64,000 nucleotides of DNA. It comes from Brevibacterium oceani (GTDB lineage: Bacteria; Actinomycetota; Actinomycetes; Actinomycetales; Brevibacteriaceae). The translations under genes were made by a program, and so were the position numbers. The notes beneath the pieces were generated by a model. That model was not told where the DNA came from. It was given only the letters and a program-made list of their open reading frames with translations, and ran no database searches. Below are positions 26,059-36,425 of the stretch, piece after piece; position 1 is the stretch's first letter; every line of letters begins with the position of its first letter. The stretch is taken from positions 1 through 64,000 of the forward strand of contig NZ_JABKDE010000010.1 of assembly GCF_013623835.1 (NCBI RefSeq). Reading direction: 5' to 3'.

Positions 26059-26877
26059 TCAGATGTGGCGGCCGCCGGAGATCTCGGTGACTGTGCCGGT
26101 GAGGTAGCTCGAGAGTCCGGAGGCGAGGAAGAGGACCACCGAGGCGACCTCCTCGGGTTCGCCGGCGCGTCCGAGCGGGATGTCAGCAAGCTTCGAATCG
26201 ATCGCGTGCTGCGGCATCGCGGCGGTCATCGCGGTGTTGATGAAGCCGGGCTGGATGGCGTTGATGCGGATGTTCTTGAACGCGACCTCCTTGGACACAG
26301 CCTTCGTCATGCCCACGATCCCGGCCTTCGCCGCCGAGTAGTTCGACTGGCCGGCGTTGCCGACCTTGCCGCTGATCGAGGACACGTTGACGATCGAGCC
26401 GCCGCGGTCCTGCTCGCGCATGAGCGCGGTGGCGACCTTGAGCCCGTTCCACGTGCCGCGCAGGTGGACGGAGATGACGTCGTCGAACTGCTGCTCGGTC
26501 ATCTTCCGGATCGTCGCATCACGAGTGATGCCGGCGTTGTTGACCCAGATATCGACGCCGCCGAAGGTGTTCGCGGCAGTGTCGGCGAGTTCCTGGACGG
26601 CCTCGAGTGAGGAGACGTTGCAGACGACGCCGGCAGCGATATCGGATCCGCCGAGTTCGCTCACGGCGGCCTCGATGGCTTCGGCATTCATATCGCCGAT
26701 GACCACGCGTGCCCCGGAGTCGACGAGGCTGTGCGCCATCGCCAGTCCGAGGCCCTGAGCGGCTCCGGTGATGACGGCGACCTTGCCGGTGAGCAGGCCG
26801 GGGACAGCGGTGATCCCGCCGACCTCGGTGGCGGTGATCCCGGAGTCGGAATTCGCTGGTGTGGTTGAGTCGGTCAC
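26059..26877 (-). CDS. Short-chain dehydrogenase, FabG-like 3-oxoacyl reductase
   Basis: A 272-residue SDR. The cofactor motif TGAAQGLG is near residue 38, NNAGI follows, and the catalytic Ser, Tyr and Lys appear in VNVSSISG and NYSAAKAG. FabG-type proteins reduce 3-oxoacyl thioesters with NADPH, or run the 3-hydroxyacyl-CoA step of beta-oxidation. The chosen start is GTG 26877, preceded by AAAGGA. It lies 92 bp downstream of an acyl-CoA dehydrogenase and a CoA-transferase on the same strand, suggesting one acyl-CoA degradation operon. Confidence 0.87.
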   Translation of the reverse strand: MTDSTTPANSDSGITATEVGGITAVPGLLTGKVAVITGAAQGLGLAMAHSLVDSGARVVIGDMNAEAIEAAVSELGGSDIAAGVVCNVSSLEAVQELADTAANTFGGVDIWVNNAGITRDATIRKMTEQQFDDVISVHLRGTWNGLKVATALMREQDRGGSIVNVSSISGKVGNAGQSNYSAAKAGIVGMTKAVSKEVAFKNIRINAIQPGFINTAMTAAMPQHAIDSKLADIPLGRAGEPEEVASVVLFLASGLSSYLTGTVTEISGGRHI

Positions 26878-26969
26878 GATGTGTCCTTTCGTCGGTGTTC
26901 GGTGGTGTGTGGAGGTCGCCGAGGCGGCCCGCCTTTGTGCTTGTGCGTGAACAGTCCTGTTCGTGCAGG

Positions 26970-28133
26970 TCAGAGGTTGAACTGGGGCTTGTGCGCGCCC
27001 TTGAGCAGCTGCTTGGCGACGACGACGCGCTGGACCTCGGAGGTGCCTTCGTAGATCCGGAACAGGCGGGCATGGCGGTAGAACCGCTCGACCGCGGACT
27101 CGCGCATGTAGCCCATCCCGCCCTGGACCTGCACTCCCTTGTCGGCGACGCGGGCGAGTGCCTCGGAGGCGAAGAGCTTCGCCGAGGAGGGGCCGAGCTT
27201 GCGGTCGGTCTCGGCGTCCCAGCGCTGGGCGGCCGAGAGGACGAGCGACTTCGCAGCGGCCGTGTCGGTGTAGATGTCGGCGAGCATCCCCTGGACGAGC
27301 TGGAACCGGGAGATCGGTTCCCCGCCCTGCTTCGCCTCGGCGGCGAACTTCACGGATTCGTCGAGGATGCGGATGCACTGGCCCACGCAGATCGCGGCGA
27401 TGTGGAGCCGGCCCTTATTCAGCGAGGCCATGGCTGCGTAGAACCCCTTCTCCTCCTCGCCGCCGATGAGGTTGGCGGCGGGCACGCGCACGTCGTCGAA
27501 GAAGATCTCCGAGGTCCAGGCCCCGGCCTGACCCATCTTGTGGTCGTGGGGTCCGACGGTCACACCTTTGGACTTCGTGGGCACGAGGAAGACGGAGATC
27601 CCCTTCGACCCGGTGGCGTTCGGGTCCGTGCGGGCGAAGACCATGAGCACGTCGGAGGATTCGGCGTTGGTGATGAAGCGCTTGGAGCCCGTGATGACGT
27701 AGTCGTCGCCGTCGCGCACGGCCTTGGTCCGCAGGCCGGAGGGGTCGGACCCGGCCTCGGACTCGGTCAGGGCGAAGGAGGCGACGACCTCGCCGGAGGT
27801 CAGACGCGGCAGCCATTCGGACTTCTGCGCATCCGTGCCGTAGTTGACGAGGACCTGACCGGCGATGCCGTTGTTCGTCCCGAACAGCGAGCGGAACGAC
27901 GGGGTCGTATAGCCGAGCTCCATGGCCAGCAGCGCGTCCTGTTCGGCATTGAGGCCGAGCCCGCCGTACTCCTCCGGCAGGGCCCAGCCGAAGAGTCCCA
28001 TCTCGGCGGATTCTTTGATGATGCTTTCGGGGAAGGCGTCCTCGTCCTCGACCTGGGTCTCGAGCGGGACGACCTTCTCGCGGACGAATTCGCGGACGGC
28101 GTCAAGGATGTCGTCGAGTTCAGTGGTGTCCAT
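26970..28133 (-). CDS. Acyl-CoA dehydrogenase
   Basis: A 387-residue FAD enzyme that makes the alpha,beta double bond of an acyl-CoA. The N-terminal helical domain is followed by [13 protein letters not shown] and the middle-domain block [12 protein letters not shown]; the C-terminal [11 protein letters not shown] carries the usual catalytic Glu. The ATG at 28133 begins the mature-looking [10 protein letters not shown]; its first 14 bp overlap the end of the CoA-transferase gene, so the two are translationally linked. Chain-length specificity cannot be read. Confidence 0.94.
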   Translation of the reverse strand: MDTTELDDILDAVREFVREKVVPLETQVEDEDAFPESIIKESAEMGLFGWALPEEYGGLGLNAEQDALLAMELGYTTPSFRSLFGTNNGIAGQVLVNYGTDAQKSEWLPRLTSGEVVASFALTESEAGSDPSGLRTKAVRDGDDYVITGSKRFITNAESSDVLMVFARTDPNATGSKGISVFLVPTKSKGVTVGPHDHKMGQAGAWTSEIFFDDVRVPAANLIGGEEEKGFYAAMASLNKGRLHIAAICVGQCIRILDESVKFAAEAKQGGEPISRFQLVQGMLADIYTDTAAAKSLVLSAAQRWDAETDRKLGPSSAKLFASEALARVADKGVQVQGGMGYMRESAVERFYRHARLFRIYEGTSEVQRVVVAKQLLKGAHKPQFNL

Positions 28134-29364
28134 GGTGTGATTCTCCTTCATCAGCGGCGGTGGTGCCGAGCGTCGTGGCGGCGGGGGAGTGCCGGAGCCA
28201 GTCGCGAACCCGTTCGGAGTCCCTGCCGAATTCGGGTGGCGCGAGGTCATAGGACACCTCCGACTTCGACAGACGGATCGGATTGCGGATGGTCGGGATG
28301 ATGCGCTCGCCTTCCCCTGCCTCGACGATGGGATCGAGGCCGAGGTCCTTCGCACGCTCGACCCCTTCGGCAATCGAATTGATCGGGGCGCAGGGAATTC
28401 CGAGAGGCGTGAGTGCATCGAACCATTCGTCCGCCGTGTGAGCCCGCAGCGCCTCGAGGATCTCCGGCTCGAGCAGTTCCTGGTTGGCATTGCGGATCTT
28501 CGCCTTTGCGAAACGGTCGTCTTCGGCCCAATCGGGACGTCCGAGCGCCTCGGCGAAGGTGGCGAACTGGCCGTCGTTGCCCACCGCGATGACGATCTCT
28601 CCGTCCTTCGTCGCCATCGGCTGGTAGGGGTAGATGCTGGGATGGGCGTTGCCCATGCGCGTCGGGTTCGCCCCGGCCGCTGCATAGGCCCCGGACTGGT
28701 TGACCAGGCCGGACATCGCCGAGGACATGAGGTTCGTCTCCACCAGCTGGCCTTCTCCGGTCAGCATTCTGTGCTGGACGGCGGCGAGGATGCCGATCGT
28801 CGTGTGCAGTCCGGTGATGACGTCGAAGACCGCAACTCCGGCACGGTAGGGCGATCCTTCGGGGCTGCCGGTGACCGACATGAACCCCGACATCGCCTGG
28901 ACGAGGAGATCGTAGCCGGGCAGGGGGTTGTCCGGGCCGAAGCCGGTGATGGAGGCGTAGACGACCGCGGGGTTGCTCGCTGCGACGGTGTCGTAGTCGA
29001 GGCCGAACTTGGCGAGTCCGCCGGGTTTGAAGTTCTCGACGATGATGTCGGCGCGTGCGGCCAGATCCTGGGCGACTGCGAGGTCGTCGGCGTCGGCGAA
29101 GTCGAGCACGATGTCGAACTTGTTGCGGTTGACCGAGAGGAAATAGGTCGCGTCGTCGTCGCGGACCGGTGGTGCCCAGTGCCTGGTGTCATCGCCCTTG
29201 GGGCCTTCGACCTTGATGACGGTGGCGCCGAGGTCGGCGAGCATCATCGTCGCATAGGGACCGGCAAGGACCCGGGAGAAGTCGACGACCACCTGGCCGG
29301 ACAGCGGGCCGGAGCCTGCGCGGGTGAGGAAGTCGTCACGGTCGGTCATCGTGGGGGAGTCCAT
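28120..29364 (-). CDS. CaiB/BaiF (class III) CoA-transferase
   Basis: A 414-residue family III CoA-transferase, which moves CoA between acids (formyl-CoA:oxalate, carnitine or succinyl-CoA type). The VVDFSRVLAGPYATMMLADLGATVIKVE opening and GFGPDNPLPGYDLLVQAMSG block are diagnostic, the latter supplying the region of the catalytic Asp. The start is ATG 29364, or 29349. It is first in a three-gene minus-strand unit (CoA-transferase, acyl-CoA dehydrogenase, SDR) and would activate the acid that is then oxidised. The acid is unknown. Confidence 0.92.
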   Translation of the reverse strand: MDSPTMTDRDDFLTRAGSGPLSGQVVVDFSRVLAGPYATMMLADLGATVIKVEGPKGDDTRHWAPPVRDDDATYFLSVNRNKFDIVLDFADADDLAVAQDLAARADIIVENFKPGGLAKFGLDYDTVAASNPAVVYASITGFGPDNPLPGYDLLVQAMSGFMSVTGSPEGSPYRAGVAVFDVITGLHTTIGILAAVQHRMLTGEGQLVETNLMSSAMSGLVNQSGAYAAAGANPTRMGNAHPSIYPYQPMATKDGEIVIAVGNDGQFATFAEALGRPDWAEDDRFAKAKIRNANQELLEPEILEALRAHTADEWFDALTPLGIPCAPINSIAEGVERAKDLGLDPIVEAGEGERIIPTIRNPIRLSKSEVSYDLAPPEFGRDSERVRDWLRHSPAATTLGTTAADEGESHHGHH

Positions 29365-29673
29365 TCTCGTTCGATCCGGGGTTCTGGGGCTCGGTCAGTT
29401 CTGCGGCTGGGCCAGTTCTGTGGCTCAGTCCACCTTAACGCTTGATCGGTCATAATTGAAGGAGATTATTGCGATTTGGTTCATGAATCTCTATCGTCGA
29501 CGGATCCACCCTGTTCGTGCGAGGTGAGGAGAGCCATCGCATGCCGACCCGCGGTGAAGGCCTCGACCAATCGCAGCTCAAGATCCAACAGCACCGCGGT
29601 GGATCTGAGTGCCTGCTCCTGCGCGGTCAACATAGTGGCATCGCATCGTCCGGTTGTCGTCGCGGCTCCAGAG
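29365..29673. other. 309-bp intergenic region upstream of the CoA-transferase operon
   Basis: Contains the promoter of the minus-strand acyl-CoA operon in an A+T-rich patch at 29433-29490. TTGATCGGTC (29442-29451) resembles, in reverse complement, GAACGATCAA (30299-30308) upstream of the second SDR, so both could bind one TetR-type regulator. No gene seen. Confidence 0.4.
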
Positions 29674-30183
29674 TCAGGCCCGGCGAGCGGAGTCGGAGGT
29701 GGGGCGGGCAGCAGTGAGTGCCCGGCGCAGGCCGGCGGCGTAGCGACGGGCCATCATCCGCTGTGCTGCCACGGATAGGGGCGTCACGGCCGCAAGCAGC
29801 GGGTGCCCGGGCACAGAGTCAGAGACGATAGAAGCAAAAAGCCGGCCACTCGGCCGCCGTTGGACAAGAAAGATCTGCTCGCCCGACTCGAGATGTCCGG
29901 GCAGCGTGCGGTAGACGAAACCGGCGCGGGACTCCTCATCGATGACCTCGGTGACCACGCACGAGCCGACGCGGAGCGTGAGATCGCGACCGCGCGACCG
30001 CCTCGGCGAGATCGGCCAAACGGGATTGAGTCGAAGATCGACGACCTGGTCGAGGTGAACGCGCCGGACCGGACGGGCAATCACTCCGGCGCCTTCTTGG
30101 AGTCCCCAGGTGAGGACGACTTCGCGGGCGAGCGGGAACAGCTCCACCGGGCCGATGTCGAGGTGATGCTCGAGGTGGTTCAT
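29674..30183 (-). CDS. DUF1990-family protein
   Basis: A 169-residue soluble protein of the DUF1990 family, beta-rich proteins of unknown function common in actinobacteria. Recognisable blocks include EVVLTWGLQEGAGV, EVIDEESRAGFVYRTLPGHLESGEQ and SDSVPGHPLLAAVTPLSVAAQRMMARRYAAGL. The open frame is longer, but the ATG at 30183 (MNHLEHHLDIG) starts the conserved part. It is a single gene, divergent from the SDR at 30377 and tail-to-promoter with the CoA-transferase operon. Confidence 0.82.
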   Translation of the reverse strand: MNHLEHHLDIGPVELFPLAREVVLTWGLQEGAGVIARPVRRVHLDQVVDLRLNPVWPISPRRSRGRDLTLRVGSCVVTEVIDEESRAGFVYRTLPGHLESGEQIFLVQRRPSGRLFASIVSDSVPGHPLLAAVTPLSVAAQRMMARRYAAGLRRALTAARPTSDSARRA

Positions 30184-30376
30184 GCGTCCATTCTCGCCTG
30201 CGACGTGCTCACCTGCAGTGGAGGCTCGGATTCCCCGTGTCGGCGCCAGTCTTGTCTTCGGACATATGCCGTGACTACGATGAGTCCAGATACTGAACGA
30301 ACGATCAATCTCGGGCCCGATCAGCGGGTCCGTTGCAGACAGCCAATCGCCGTCGACAGAACACTGGAGTTCACGC

Positions 30377-31165
30377 ATGTCAGAGTCCACCACCCCGCAG
30401 TCCGGACAGCGCTTCGCCGGCCAGGTCGCGCTCATCACCGGGGCCAGCCGCGGCATCGGCCTCGGCATCGCCCAGCGCCTCAACGCCGAAGGCGCCACCG
30501 TCATCCTCACCGCACGCAAAGCAGAGGCCCTCGCCGAGGCGGTCGCGCAGTTCCCGGACGGCACCGCGGTCGGCATCGCCGGGAAGTCCGATGACCCAAA
30601 CCATCGGGCGGAGGTCTTCGACACCATCGCGGAGAAGTTCGGACGCCTCGACGTGCTCGTCACGAACGTCGGCATCAACCCCGTCTACGGGCCGCTCATC
30701 GACATCGACCTCGACGCCGCGCGGAAGATCCTCGACGTCAACGTCATCGGTACGCTCGCCTGGATCCAGGAGGCCGTGCACCACGAGCGCCTGAACTTCC
30801 GTCAGAACAAGGGCCGGGTCGTGTCCATCTCCTCCGTCGCCGGGCAGGTCCCGAGCCCGGGCATCAGCTTCTACGGCATCTCGAAGGCCGCGGTCTCGCA
30901 CCTCACGCGGTCCCTGGCAGTCGAACTCGGACCCGACATCCGCGTCAACGCCGTCGCCCCTGCGGTCGTCAAAACCGACTTCGCCACCGCACTCTACGAA
31001 GGCCGCGAGGCCGAGGTCGCCGCCACCTACCCGGCGGGCCGACTCGGCACCCCTGAGGACATCGCCGGTGCCGTCGCCTACCTCGCCTCCGCCGACGCCG
31101 ACTGGATCACCGCCCAGGTGCTCACCGCCGACGGCGGCGTCATCACCGCCGGCGGCTCGGCCTGA
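30377..31165 (+). CDS. Short-chain dehydrogenase/reductase
   Basis: A 262-residue classical SDR: TGASRGIGLGIA cofactor motif near residue 20, TNVGINP in place of NNAG, SISSVAG and YGISKAA for the catalytic Ser, Tyr and Lys. The ATG at 30377 is preceded by GGAG. It is alone on the plus strand, ended by the hairpin at 31184, and sits near other acyl-CoA genes. A shared half-site with the CoA-transferase promoter hints at common control. FabG-like 3-oxoacyl reduction is plausible but unproven. Confidence 0.86.
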   Translation: MSESTTPQSGQRFAGQVALITGASRGIGLGIAQRLNAEGATVILTARKAEALAEAVAQFPDGTAVGIAGKSDDPNHRAEVFDTIAEKFGRLDVLVTNVGINPVYGPLIDIDLDAARKILDVNVIGTLAWIQEAVHHERLNFRQNKGRVVSISSVAGQVPSPGISFYGISKAAVSHLTRSLAVELGPDIRVNAVAPAVVKTDFATALYEGREAEVAATYPAGRLGTPEDIAGAVAYLASADADWITAQVLTADGGVITAGGSA

Positions 31166-31183
31166 GTCGGCAGCGCAGAACAT

Positions 31184-31233
31184 AGGTCACCATCGGATAC
31201 TTCCTGCCGCCGGAAAGCATCCGATGGCGACCT
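31184..31233 (+). terminator. Long stem-loop terminator after the SDR gene
   Basis: AGGTCACCATCGGATACTTCC pairs, with two mismatches, with GGAAAGCATCCGATGGCGACCT. It separates the SDR from the glycine riboswitch. No U-run follows, so efficiency is uncertain. Confidence 0.7.
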
Positions 31234-31267
31234 GCGCTTCGGTCGGAGCCCTCCCCGAACAGGCTGT

Positions 31268-31296
31268 TTGGCCGCCGTGTGAGCATTGACTAGACT
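31268..31296 (+). promoter_or_regulatory. Candidate gcv promoter
   Basis: TTGGCC, 17 bp, TAGACT (-10 at 31291-31296). It lies about 30 bp upstream of the riboswitch. The -35 is weak; TTGACT overlapping the -10 is an alternative -35 for a more downstream start. Confidence 0.4.
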
Positions 31297-31329
31297 GAGA
31301 CGTGGATAACTTCATACGCCGCTAAGACA

Positions 31330-31453
31330 TGAGGTGGGAGAGCTGCCCGCTGCCGCAACGACCAGTTGCCAGCAGTGCGACGCAGCGCCGTAGGTGCAAT
31401 TCCCTCCCCGGGAAACTCTCAGGCCCAGTACCACCGATTGCAGGCACTTCTGA
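31330..31453 (+). ncRNA. Glycine riboswitch (single gcvT-motif aptamer)
   Basis: The leader contains the conserved glycine-aptamer blocks in order: GGTGGGAGAG, the central GCGCCGTAGGTGCAA, then GAAACTCTCAGGCCC and the closing GCAGGCACTTCTGAA. They match the gcvT RNA motif in sequence and order. Only one aptamer is convincing; a possible degenerate second copy downstream (to about 31520) does not show the core. It precedes gcvP by 115 bp, so glycine should switch on the cleavage operon. Confidence 0.93.
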
Positions 31454-31567
31454 AGGACGCGAGATCGCCGCACAACCGTGGCGCTCTCACGCGCCCGACA
31501 GATCGGGGAGGACACAGTGCACAACGCGTCCTCCATCGGTGGGCGCGACACCGACCCAAGGACGGCA

Positions 31568-34501
31568 ATGACAAGTTCACTCGCCCACACCACCGCAGTG
31601 ACCGGGGATACCTCGCGCCCCTTCTCCGACCGCCACATCGGCCCCCGCGCCGACGACGTGCAGGCCATGCTCGACGAACTCGGCTATGACTCGCTGGCGG
31701 CCCTGTCCAATGCCGCCGTCCCCTCCTCGATCCAGAACGAGGACCTCGACCTCCCCGCCGGCCGCTCCGAATTCGAGGTGCTCGCCGACCTCCGAAACCT
31801 GGCTGCCCAGAACGTCATGCGCACCCAGTTCATCGGCCAGGGCTACTACGACACGATCACCCCCGCAGTGATCCGCCGCAACCTCGTGGAGAACCCCGCC
31901 TGGTACACCGCCTACACCCCCTACCAGCCCGAGATCTCCCAGGGCCGACTCGAAGCGCTGCTGAACTTCCAGCAGGTCGTCCAGGACCTCACCGGCCTCG
32001 ACATCGCCAACGCCTCCCTCCTCGATGAGGCCACCGCCGTCGCCGAGGCGGTCCTCCTCATGCGTCGAGCCGTGAAGAAGGGGACAACCGTCGTCCTCGA
32101 CTCCGAGCTCCACCCGCAGACCATCGCCGTCGTCCGCGCCCGGGCCAAGGCCATGGACTTCCGCGTCACCGTCGCCGACCTCGCCGAAGGCCTCGTCGGC
32201 GAAGACATCTTCGGCATCGTCTGTGCCCAGCCCGGCACCACCGGTGCCATCCGCGACTTCACCGAGGCCGTGACCGGTGCCCACGACCGCGGTGCACTCG
32301 TGACCTTCGACGCCGATCTGCTCGCGCTCACCCTGCTCAAGGACCCGGGCTCCCAGGGCGCGGACATCGCCGTGGGCTCGGCCCAGCGCTTCGGCGTCCC
32401 CCTCTTCTTCGGCGGCCCCCACGCCGGCTTCATGGCCGTGAAGTCCGGCCTCCAGCGCCAGCTGCCCGGCCGCCTCGTCGGTGTGTCCAAGGACGCCCAG
32501 GGCAAGCCCGGCTACCGCCTGGCCCTGCAGACCCGCGAACAGCACATCCGCCGCCAGAAGGCCACCTCCAACATCTGCACCGCGCAGGCTCTGCTCGCCA
32601 ACGTCGCCTCGATGTACGCCGTCTACCACGGCCCCATCGGCCTGACCCGCATCGCCTCCCGCATCCACCGCCTCGCCCACGCCTTCGCGAAGGCCGCGGA
32701 CACCGCACCCGGCGCCGAGGTGGCCACCTGGGAATTCTTCGACACCGTCGCCGTCCGCGTGGCCGACGCCGAAGCCGCCCGGGCCGTCGCCGACCGGGCC
32801 GGATTCAATATCCGCGTCATCGACTCCACCACCGTCGGCGTCTCCTTCGGCGAACCCCACACTGTCGCCGACGCCAACGGTCTGCTCGAAGCACTCGGCA
32901 TCTACGCGCGGGTCGACGCGGACGACTTCGAGGCCGCCTCGGCGGGAACGTTCGGAGCCAACGCCGTGCCCGAGCCCGCCTTCGCTGCGTCGTTCCACCG
33001 CGACACGGAATTCCTCACCCACCCCGTGTTCAACACCCACGGTTCCGAGACCTCGATGATGCGCTACCTGCGCACCTTGGCCGACCGGGACCTGGCACTA
33101 GACCGGACGATGATCCCGCTCGGCTCCTGCACGATGAAGCTCAACGCCGCCGTCGAGATGGAACCGATCACCTGGCCCGAATTCGCCTCCATCCATCCCT
33201 TCGCCCCAGCCGAGCAGACCCAGGGATGGCGCACGCTCATCACCCGACTCGAGGACTCGCTGACCGCGGTCACCGGCTACGACCGGGTGTCCCTGCAGCC
33301 CAACGCCGGCTCCCAGGGCGAACTCGCCGGACTGCTCGCGATCCGCAACTTCCACGTCGCCAACGGCGATGAGGGACGCTCCGTCGTGCTCATCCCGCAG
33401 TCGGCGCACGGCACGAACGCCGCCTCCGCGGTGCTCGCGGGTCTGCAGGTCCAGGTCGTCGCCACCGCTGACGACGGATCGGTCGACATGGACGACCTCG
33501 ATGCGAAGATCGCCAAGCACGAGGGCAAGATCGCCGCGATCATGATCACCTACCCCTCGACGCACGGCGTGTTCGAACCGCAGGTGCGCGAGGTGTGCGA
33601 GAAGGTCCACGCCGCCGGCGGCCAGGTCTACGTCGACGGAGCGAACCTCAACGCCATGGTGGGGCTGGCCAAGCCCGGCGAGTTCGGCGGCGACGTCTCC
33701 CACCTCAACCTGCACAAGACCTTCTGCATCCCCCACGGCGGCGGCGGACCCGGCGTCGGACCGGTCGCAGTGCGCGACCACCTGGCCCCCTACCTGCCAG
33801 GCGACCCCACTACCGCCGAACTCGTCGCGGGCGATCCCGACGCCCACGAGCTGCCGATCTCCGGATCACTGTTCGGCTCCGCCGGCGTCCTGCCCATCAG
33901 CTTCGCCTACCTCGAACTCATGGGCGCCGAAGGCCTGCGCGAGGCCTCCCGGGCCGCACTGCTGGGCGCGAACTACATCGCGAAGAAGCTCGGCGACGTC
34001 TTCCCCGTCCTCTACTCGGGTGAGAACGGACTCGTCGGTCACGAAACGATCCTCGATCTGCGGGCGATCACCTCGGCGACGGGAGTCACCGCCGAAGACG
34101 TCGCCAAGCGTCTCATCGACTTCGGCTTCCACGCCCCGACGCTCGCATTCCCGGTCCCCGGCACCCTCATGGTCGAACCCACCGAATCCGAGGACAAGGC
34201 CGAACTCGACCGGTTCATCGAGGCGATGCGCACCATCCGCGCCGAGATCGACGAGATCGGTGACGAGTACTCCTACGAGGAGTCGCCGCTGGTCGGAGCC
34301 CCGCACCCGGCGAGCGTGGTGATGGACGACTGGGACTCCAAGTACTCCCGCGAGACCGCGGTGTTCCCCGTCCCCGGCCTGCGCCACACGAAGTACTTCC
34401 CGCCGGTCAGCCGCATCGACGGAGCCTACGGCGACCGCAACCTGGTGTGCTCCTGCCCGCCTCCCGAGGCGTTCGAAGAGTTCGAGGAAGAGGACAAGTG
34501 A
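31568..34501 (+). CDS. gcvP: Glycine dehydrogenase (decarboxylating), P protein
   Basis: A 977-residue single-chain P protein. It decarboxylates glycine with PLP and passes the aminomethyl group to lipoyl-GcvH. [14 protein letters not shown] marks the N-terminus; the PLP Lys is in [18 protein letters not shown] at about residue 717. The frame is open for 30 codons upstream, but the ATG at 31568 with AAGGA five bases before it begins a normal P-protein N-terminus. Its stop overlaps the gcvT start by one base. The upstream glycine riboswitch gives its control. Confidence 0.97.
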   Translation: MTSSLAHTTAVTGDTSRPFSDRHIGPRADDVQAMLDELGYDSLAALSNAAVPSSIQNEDLDLPAGRSEFEVLADLRNLAAQNVMRTQFIGQGYYDTITPAVIRRNLVENPAWYTAYTPYQPEISQGRLEALLNFQQVVQDLTGLDIANASLLDEATAVAEAVLLMRRAVKKGTTVVLDSELHPQTIAVVRARAKAMDFRVTVADLAEGLVGEDIFGIVCAQPGTTGAIRDFTEAVTGAHDRGALVTFDADLLALTLLKDPGSQGADIAVGSAQRFGVPLFFGGPHAGFMAVKSGLQRQLPGRLVGVSKDAQGKPGYRLALQTREQHIRRQKATSNICTAQALLANVASMYAVYHGPIGLTRIASRIHRLAHAFAKAADTAPGAEVATWEFFDTVAVRVADAEAARAVADRAGFNIRVIDSTTVGVSFGEPHTVADANGLLEALGIYARVDADDFEAASAGTFGANAVPEPAFAASFHRDTEFLTHPVFNTHGSETSMMRYLRTLADRDLALDRTMIPLGSCTMKLNAAVEMEPITWPEFASIHPFAPAEQTQGWRTLITRLEDSLTAVTGYDRVSLQPNAGSQGELAGLLAIRNFHVANGDEGRSVVLIPQSAHGTNAASAVLAGLQVQVVATADDGSVDMDDLDAKIAKHEGKIAAIMITYPSTHGVFEPQVREVCEKVHAAGGQVYVDGANLNAMVGLAKPGEFGGDVSHLNLHKTFCIPHGGGGPGVGPVAVRDHLAPYLPGDPTTAELVAGDPDAHELPISGSLFGSAGVLPISFAYLELMGAEGLREASRAALLGANYIAKKLGDVFPVLYSGENGLVGHETILDLRAITSATGVTAEDVAKRLIDFGFHAPTLAFPVPGTLMVEPTESEDKAELDRFIEAMRTIRAEIDEIGDEYSYEESPLVGAPHPASVVMDDWDSKYSRETAVFPVPGLRHTKYFPPVSRIDGAYGDRNLVCSCPPPEAFEEFEEEDK

Positions 34502-35772
34502 TGACTGAGAACACGCAGGGTGAGACCACCCAGACCAAGGAGACCCCGCTGCACGCGATCCACGCCGAGCTCGGTGCCTCGTTCACCGACTTCGGCGGCT
34601 GGGACATGCCGCTCAAATACGGATCGGAGCTCGCCGAGCACCGGGCCGTTCGCGAGGCCGCCGGCCTCTTCGACCTCTCCCACATGGGCGAGGTGCGCCT
34701 CAGCGGGACCGACGCTGCGGCGTTCCTCGACTACGCGCTCGTGGCGAAGTACTCGACGATGAAGGTCGGCAAGGCCAAATACGGCGTCATCGTCAACGAG
34801 TCGGGTTACCTCCTCGACGACCTCATCACCTACCGCATCGGTGAGGAGGAGTTCCTCATCGTCCCCAATGCCTCGAACACGCCCGCCGTGGTCGCGGCCC
34901 TGAAGGACCGTGTGGAGCACTTCGTCCACGAGGTGATCCCGGGCGCCGACGTCCGCCTCGTCGACGAATCCGACGCCACCGCGCTCATCGCCGTCCAGGG
35001 CCCGAACTCCGAGGCCATCATCCTCCGCGCCCTCGACGACGGCGCCGACGGCGAATTCGGGCCCCGCACCGGGGCCGGGGACAAGGCGAAGGCCGAGGTC
35101 ACGGACGCCGCCAACGGGGGAGCCACCTCGGCGGGGGATGAGACCATCACCATCGGTGAGGCGGTGCGCGAGCTGAAGTACTACGCGTGGATGCCGCTGA
35201 CGATCGCCGGGATCGACCTCATGCTCGCCCGCACCGGATACACCGGCGAGGACGGCTTCGAACTCTACGCCCCGAACATCGGCGCCACCCGGCTGTGGGA
35301 GACGCTCGTGACCTCGGGTGCCGACTACGGGCTCGTGCCCTGCGGGCTGGCCTCGCGCGATTCGCTGCGCCTGGAGGCCGGGATGCCGCTCTACGGCAAC
35401 GAACTCGACCTGAACACCACCCCGTTCGATGCGGGACTGGGCCGGATGATCGGGTTCAAGACGAAGGAGTCCTTCGTCGCACGGGAGGCGCTTGAGAAGC
35501 TCGGGGAGACCGAGCCGGCGCGCGTGCTCGTGGGCCTGACCTCGGAGGGACGCCGCGCCGCACGTTCGGGTGCGGCGATCGTCGTCGACGGTGCCGAAGT
35601 CGGCACCGTGACCTCGGGGCAGCCTTCCCCGACGCTCGGCCATCCCATCGCCCTGGCCTACCTCGACCGGGAATTCGCCGAGGCGGGAACCGCGGTCACC
35701 GTCGACATCCGCGGCAAGGCGCACGGCTTCACCGTTACGCAGCTGCCGTTCTACAAACGCCAGTCGCACTGA
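34501..35772 (+). CDS. gcvT: Aminomethyltransferase, T protein of the glycine cleavage system
   Basis: A 423-residue T protein that takes the methylamine from GcvH to tetrahydrofolate, releasing ammonia. Hallmarks include FGGWDMPLKYGS, FDLSHMGEV, ARTGYTGEDGFELY and PCGLASRDSLRLEAGMPLYGNEL. The body carries an unusual Gly/Ala/Asp-rich insertion at about 180-218 (GPRTGAGDKAKAEVTDAANG), encoded by DNA with the recurrent octamer. It starts at ATG 34501, overlapping the gcvP stop by one base. Confidence 0.96.
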   Translation: MTENTQGETTQTKETPLHAIHAELGASFTDFGGWDMPLKYGSELAEHRAVREAAGLFDLSHMGEVRLSGTDAAAFLDYALVAKYSTMKVGKAKYGVIVNESGYLLDDLITYRIGEEEFLIVPNASNTPAVVAALKDRVEHFVHEVIPGADVRLVDESDATALIAVQGPNSEAIILRALDDGADGEFGPRTGAGDKAKAEVTDAANGGATSAGDETITIGEAVRELKYYAWMPLTIAGIDLMLARTGYTGEDGFELYAPNIGATRLWETLVTSGADYGLVPCGLASRDSLRLEAGMPLYGNELDLNTTPFDAGLGRMIGFKTKESFVAREALEKLGETEPARVLVGLTSEGRRAARSGAAIVVDGAEVGTVTSGQPSPTLGHPIALAYLDREFAEAGTAVTVDIRGKAHGFTVTQLPFYKRQSH

Positions 35773-35786
35773 TCGGGTCCTGCCCG

Positions 35787-35812
35787 CGCCGAGGTGGATG
35801 AACCGCCTCGGC
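35787..35812 (+). terminator. Small stem-loop between gcvT and gcvH
   Basis: GCCGAGG-TGGATGAACCG-CCTCGGC forms a 7-bp stem. It may tune the gcvP-gcvT versus gcvH ratio. A TACACT hexamer near 35865 could be the -10 of a separate gcvH promoter. Confidence 0.45.
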
Positions 35813-35936
35813 ACGGACGGGAATCGCTCACCCAGAGTTCAATCGGGTGCTGCCGGTGGCTCGTACACTGGTCTCACCTGCCCCAACAACGTCGCGGCCG
35901 TTGCGCCCAAGCGTCGGTCGCAGAGAAGGAAGAAAC

Positions 35937-36335
35937 ATGGCACAGCTGCCCCCGCTCCCCGAGAACTTCACGTACTCCGCCGAGCACGAATGGGTCGACG
36001 GACCCGCCGACGGCCTCGTCGGACAGACCGTCAAGGTCGGCATCACCGCCGTCGCCTCCGATGCGCTCGGCGAGGTCGTCTACGTCGATCTGCCCGGCGT
36101 CGGTGACTCCGTGACGGCTGGCGAGACCTGCGGTGAGGTCGAGTCGACGAAGTCCGTCTCCGACCTCTACTCGCCGGTCTCCGGTGAGGTCGTCGAGGTC
36201 AACGAACTCGCGACGGCAAACCCCGGTCTGCTCAACTCCGATCCGTACGGCGAGGGTTGGCTGGTCAAGGTCAACGTCACCGAGGTCGGCGAGGTCATGG
36301 ACGCTGCCGCCTATGCCGAAGCCAACTCCCTCTGA
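35937..36335 (+). CDS. gcvH: Glycine cleavage system H protein
   Basis: A 132-residue lipoyl carrier. YSAEHEWV opens the domain and the lipoylated Lys is Lys72 in VESTKSVSDLYSPVSGEV. It shuttles the aminomethyl group among P, T and L proteins; no lipoamide dehydrogenase gene is in the window. The frame is open upstream, but the ATG at 35937 has GAAGGA at good spacing and starts a normal H protein. It follows gcvT by 164 bp. Confidence 0.96.
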   Translation: MAQLPPLPENFTYSAEHEWVDGPADGLVGQTVKVGITAVASDALGEVVYVDLPGVGDSVTAGETCGEVESTKSVSDLYSPVSGEVVEVNELATANPGLLNSDPYGEGWLVKVNVTEVGEVMDAAAYAEANSL

Positions 36336-36348
36336 GACGACTCTCCCC

Positions 36349-36399
36349 GCAGCGGGGCCGACACCAGGCCGAGCCGGCCTCTCGTCGGCCCCGCTGTGC
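36349..36399 (+). terminator. Strong stem-loop between gcvH and sdaA
   Basis: AGCGGGGCCGAC pairs perfectly with GTCGGCCCCGCT around a 21-base loop that can itself pair (GGCC...GGCC). No U-run follows; it may reduce readthrough into sdaA or protect the gcv mRNA 3' end. Confidence 0.65.
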
Positions 36400-36425
36400 A
36401 TATCCGCAGAAACGAAGTGATTGCC

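Noticed and set aside
31454-31540. Second glycine aptamer
   Set aside because: A CTCTCACGCGCC segment recalls the motif, but the conserved purine core and closing stem are absent.
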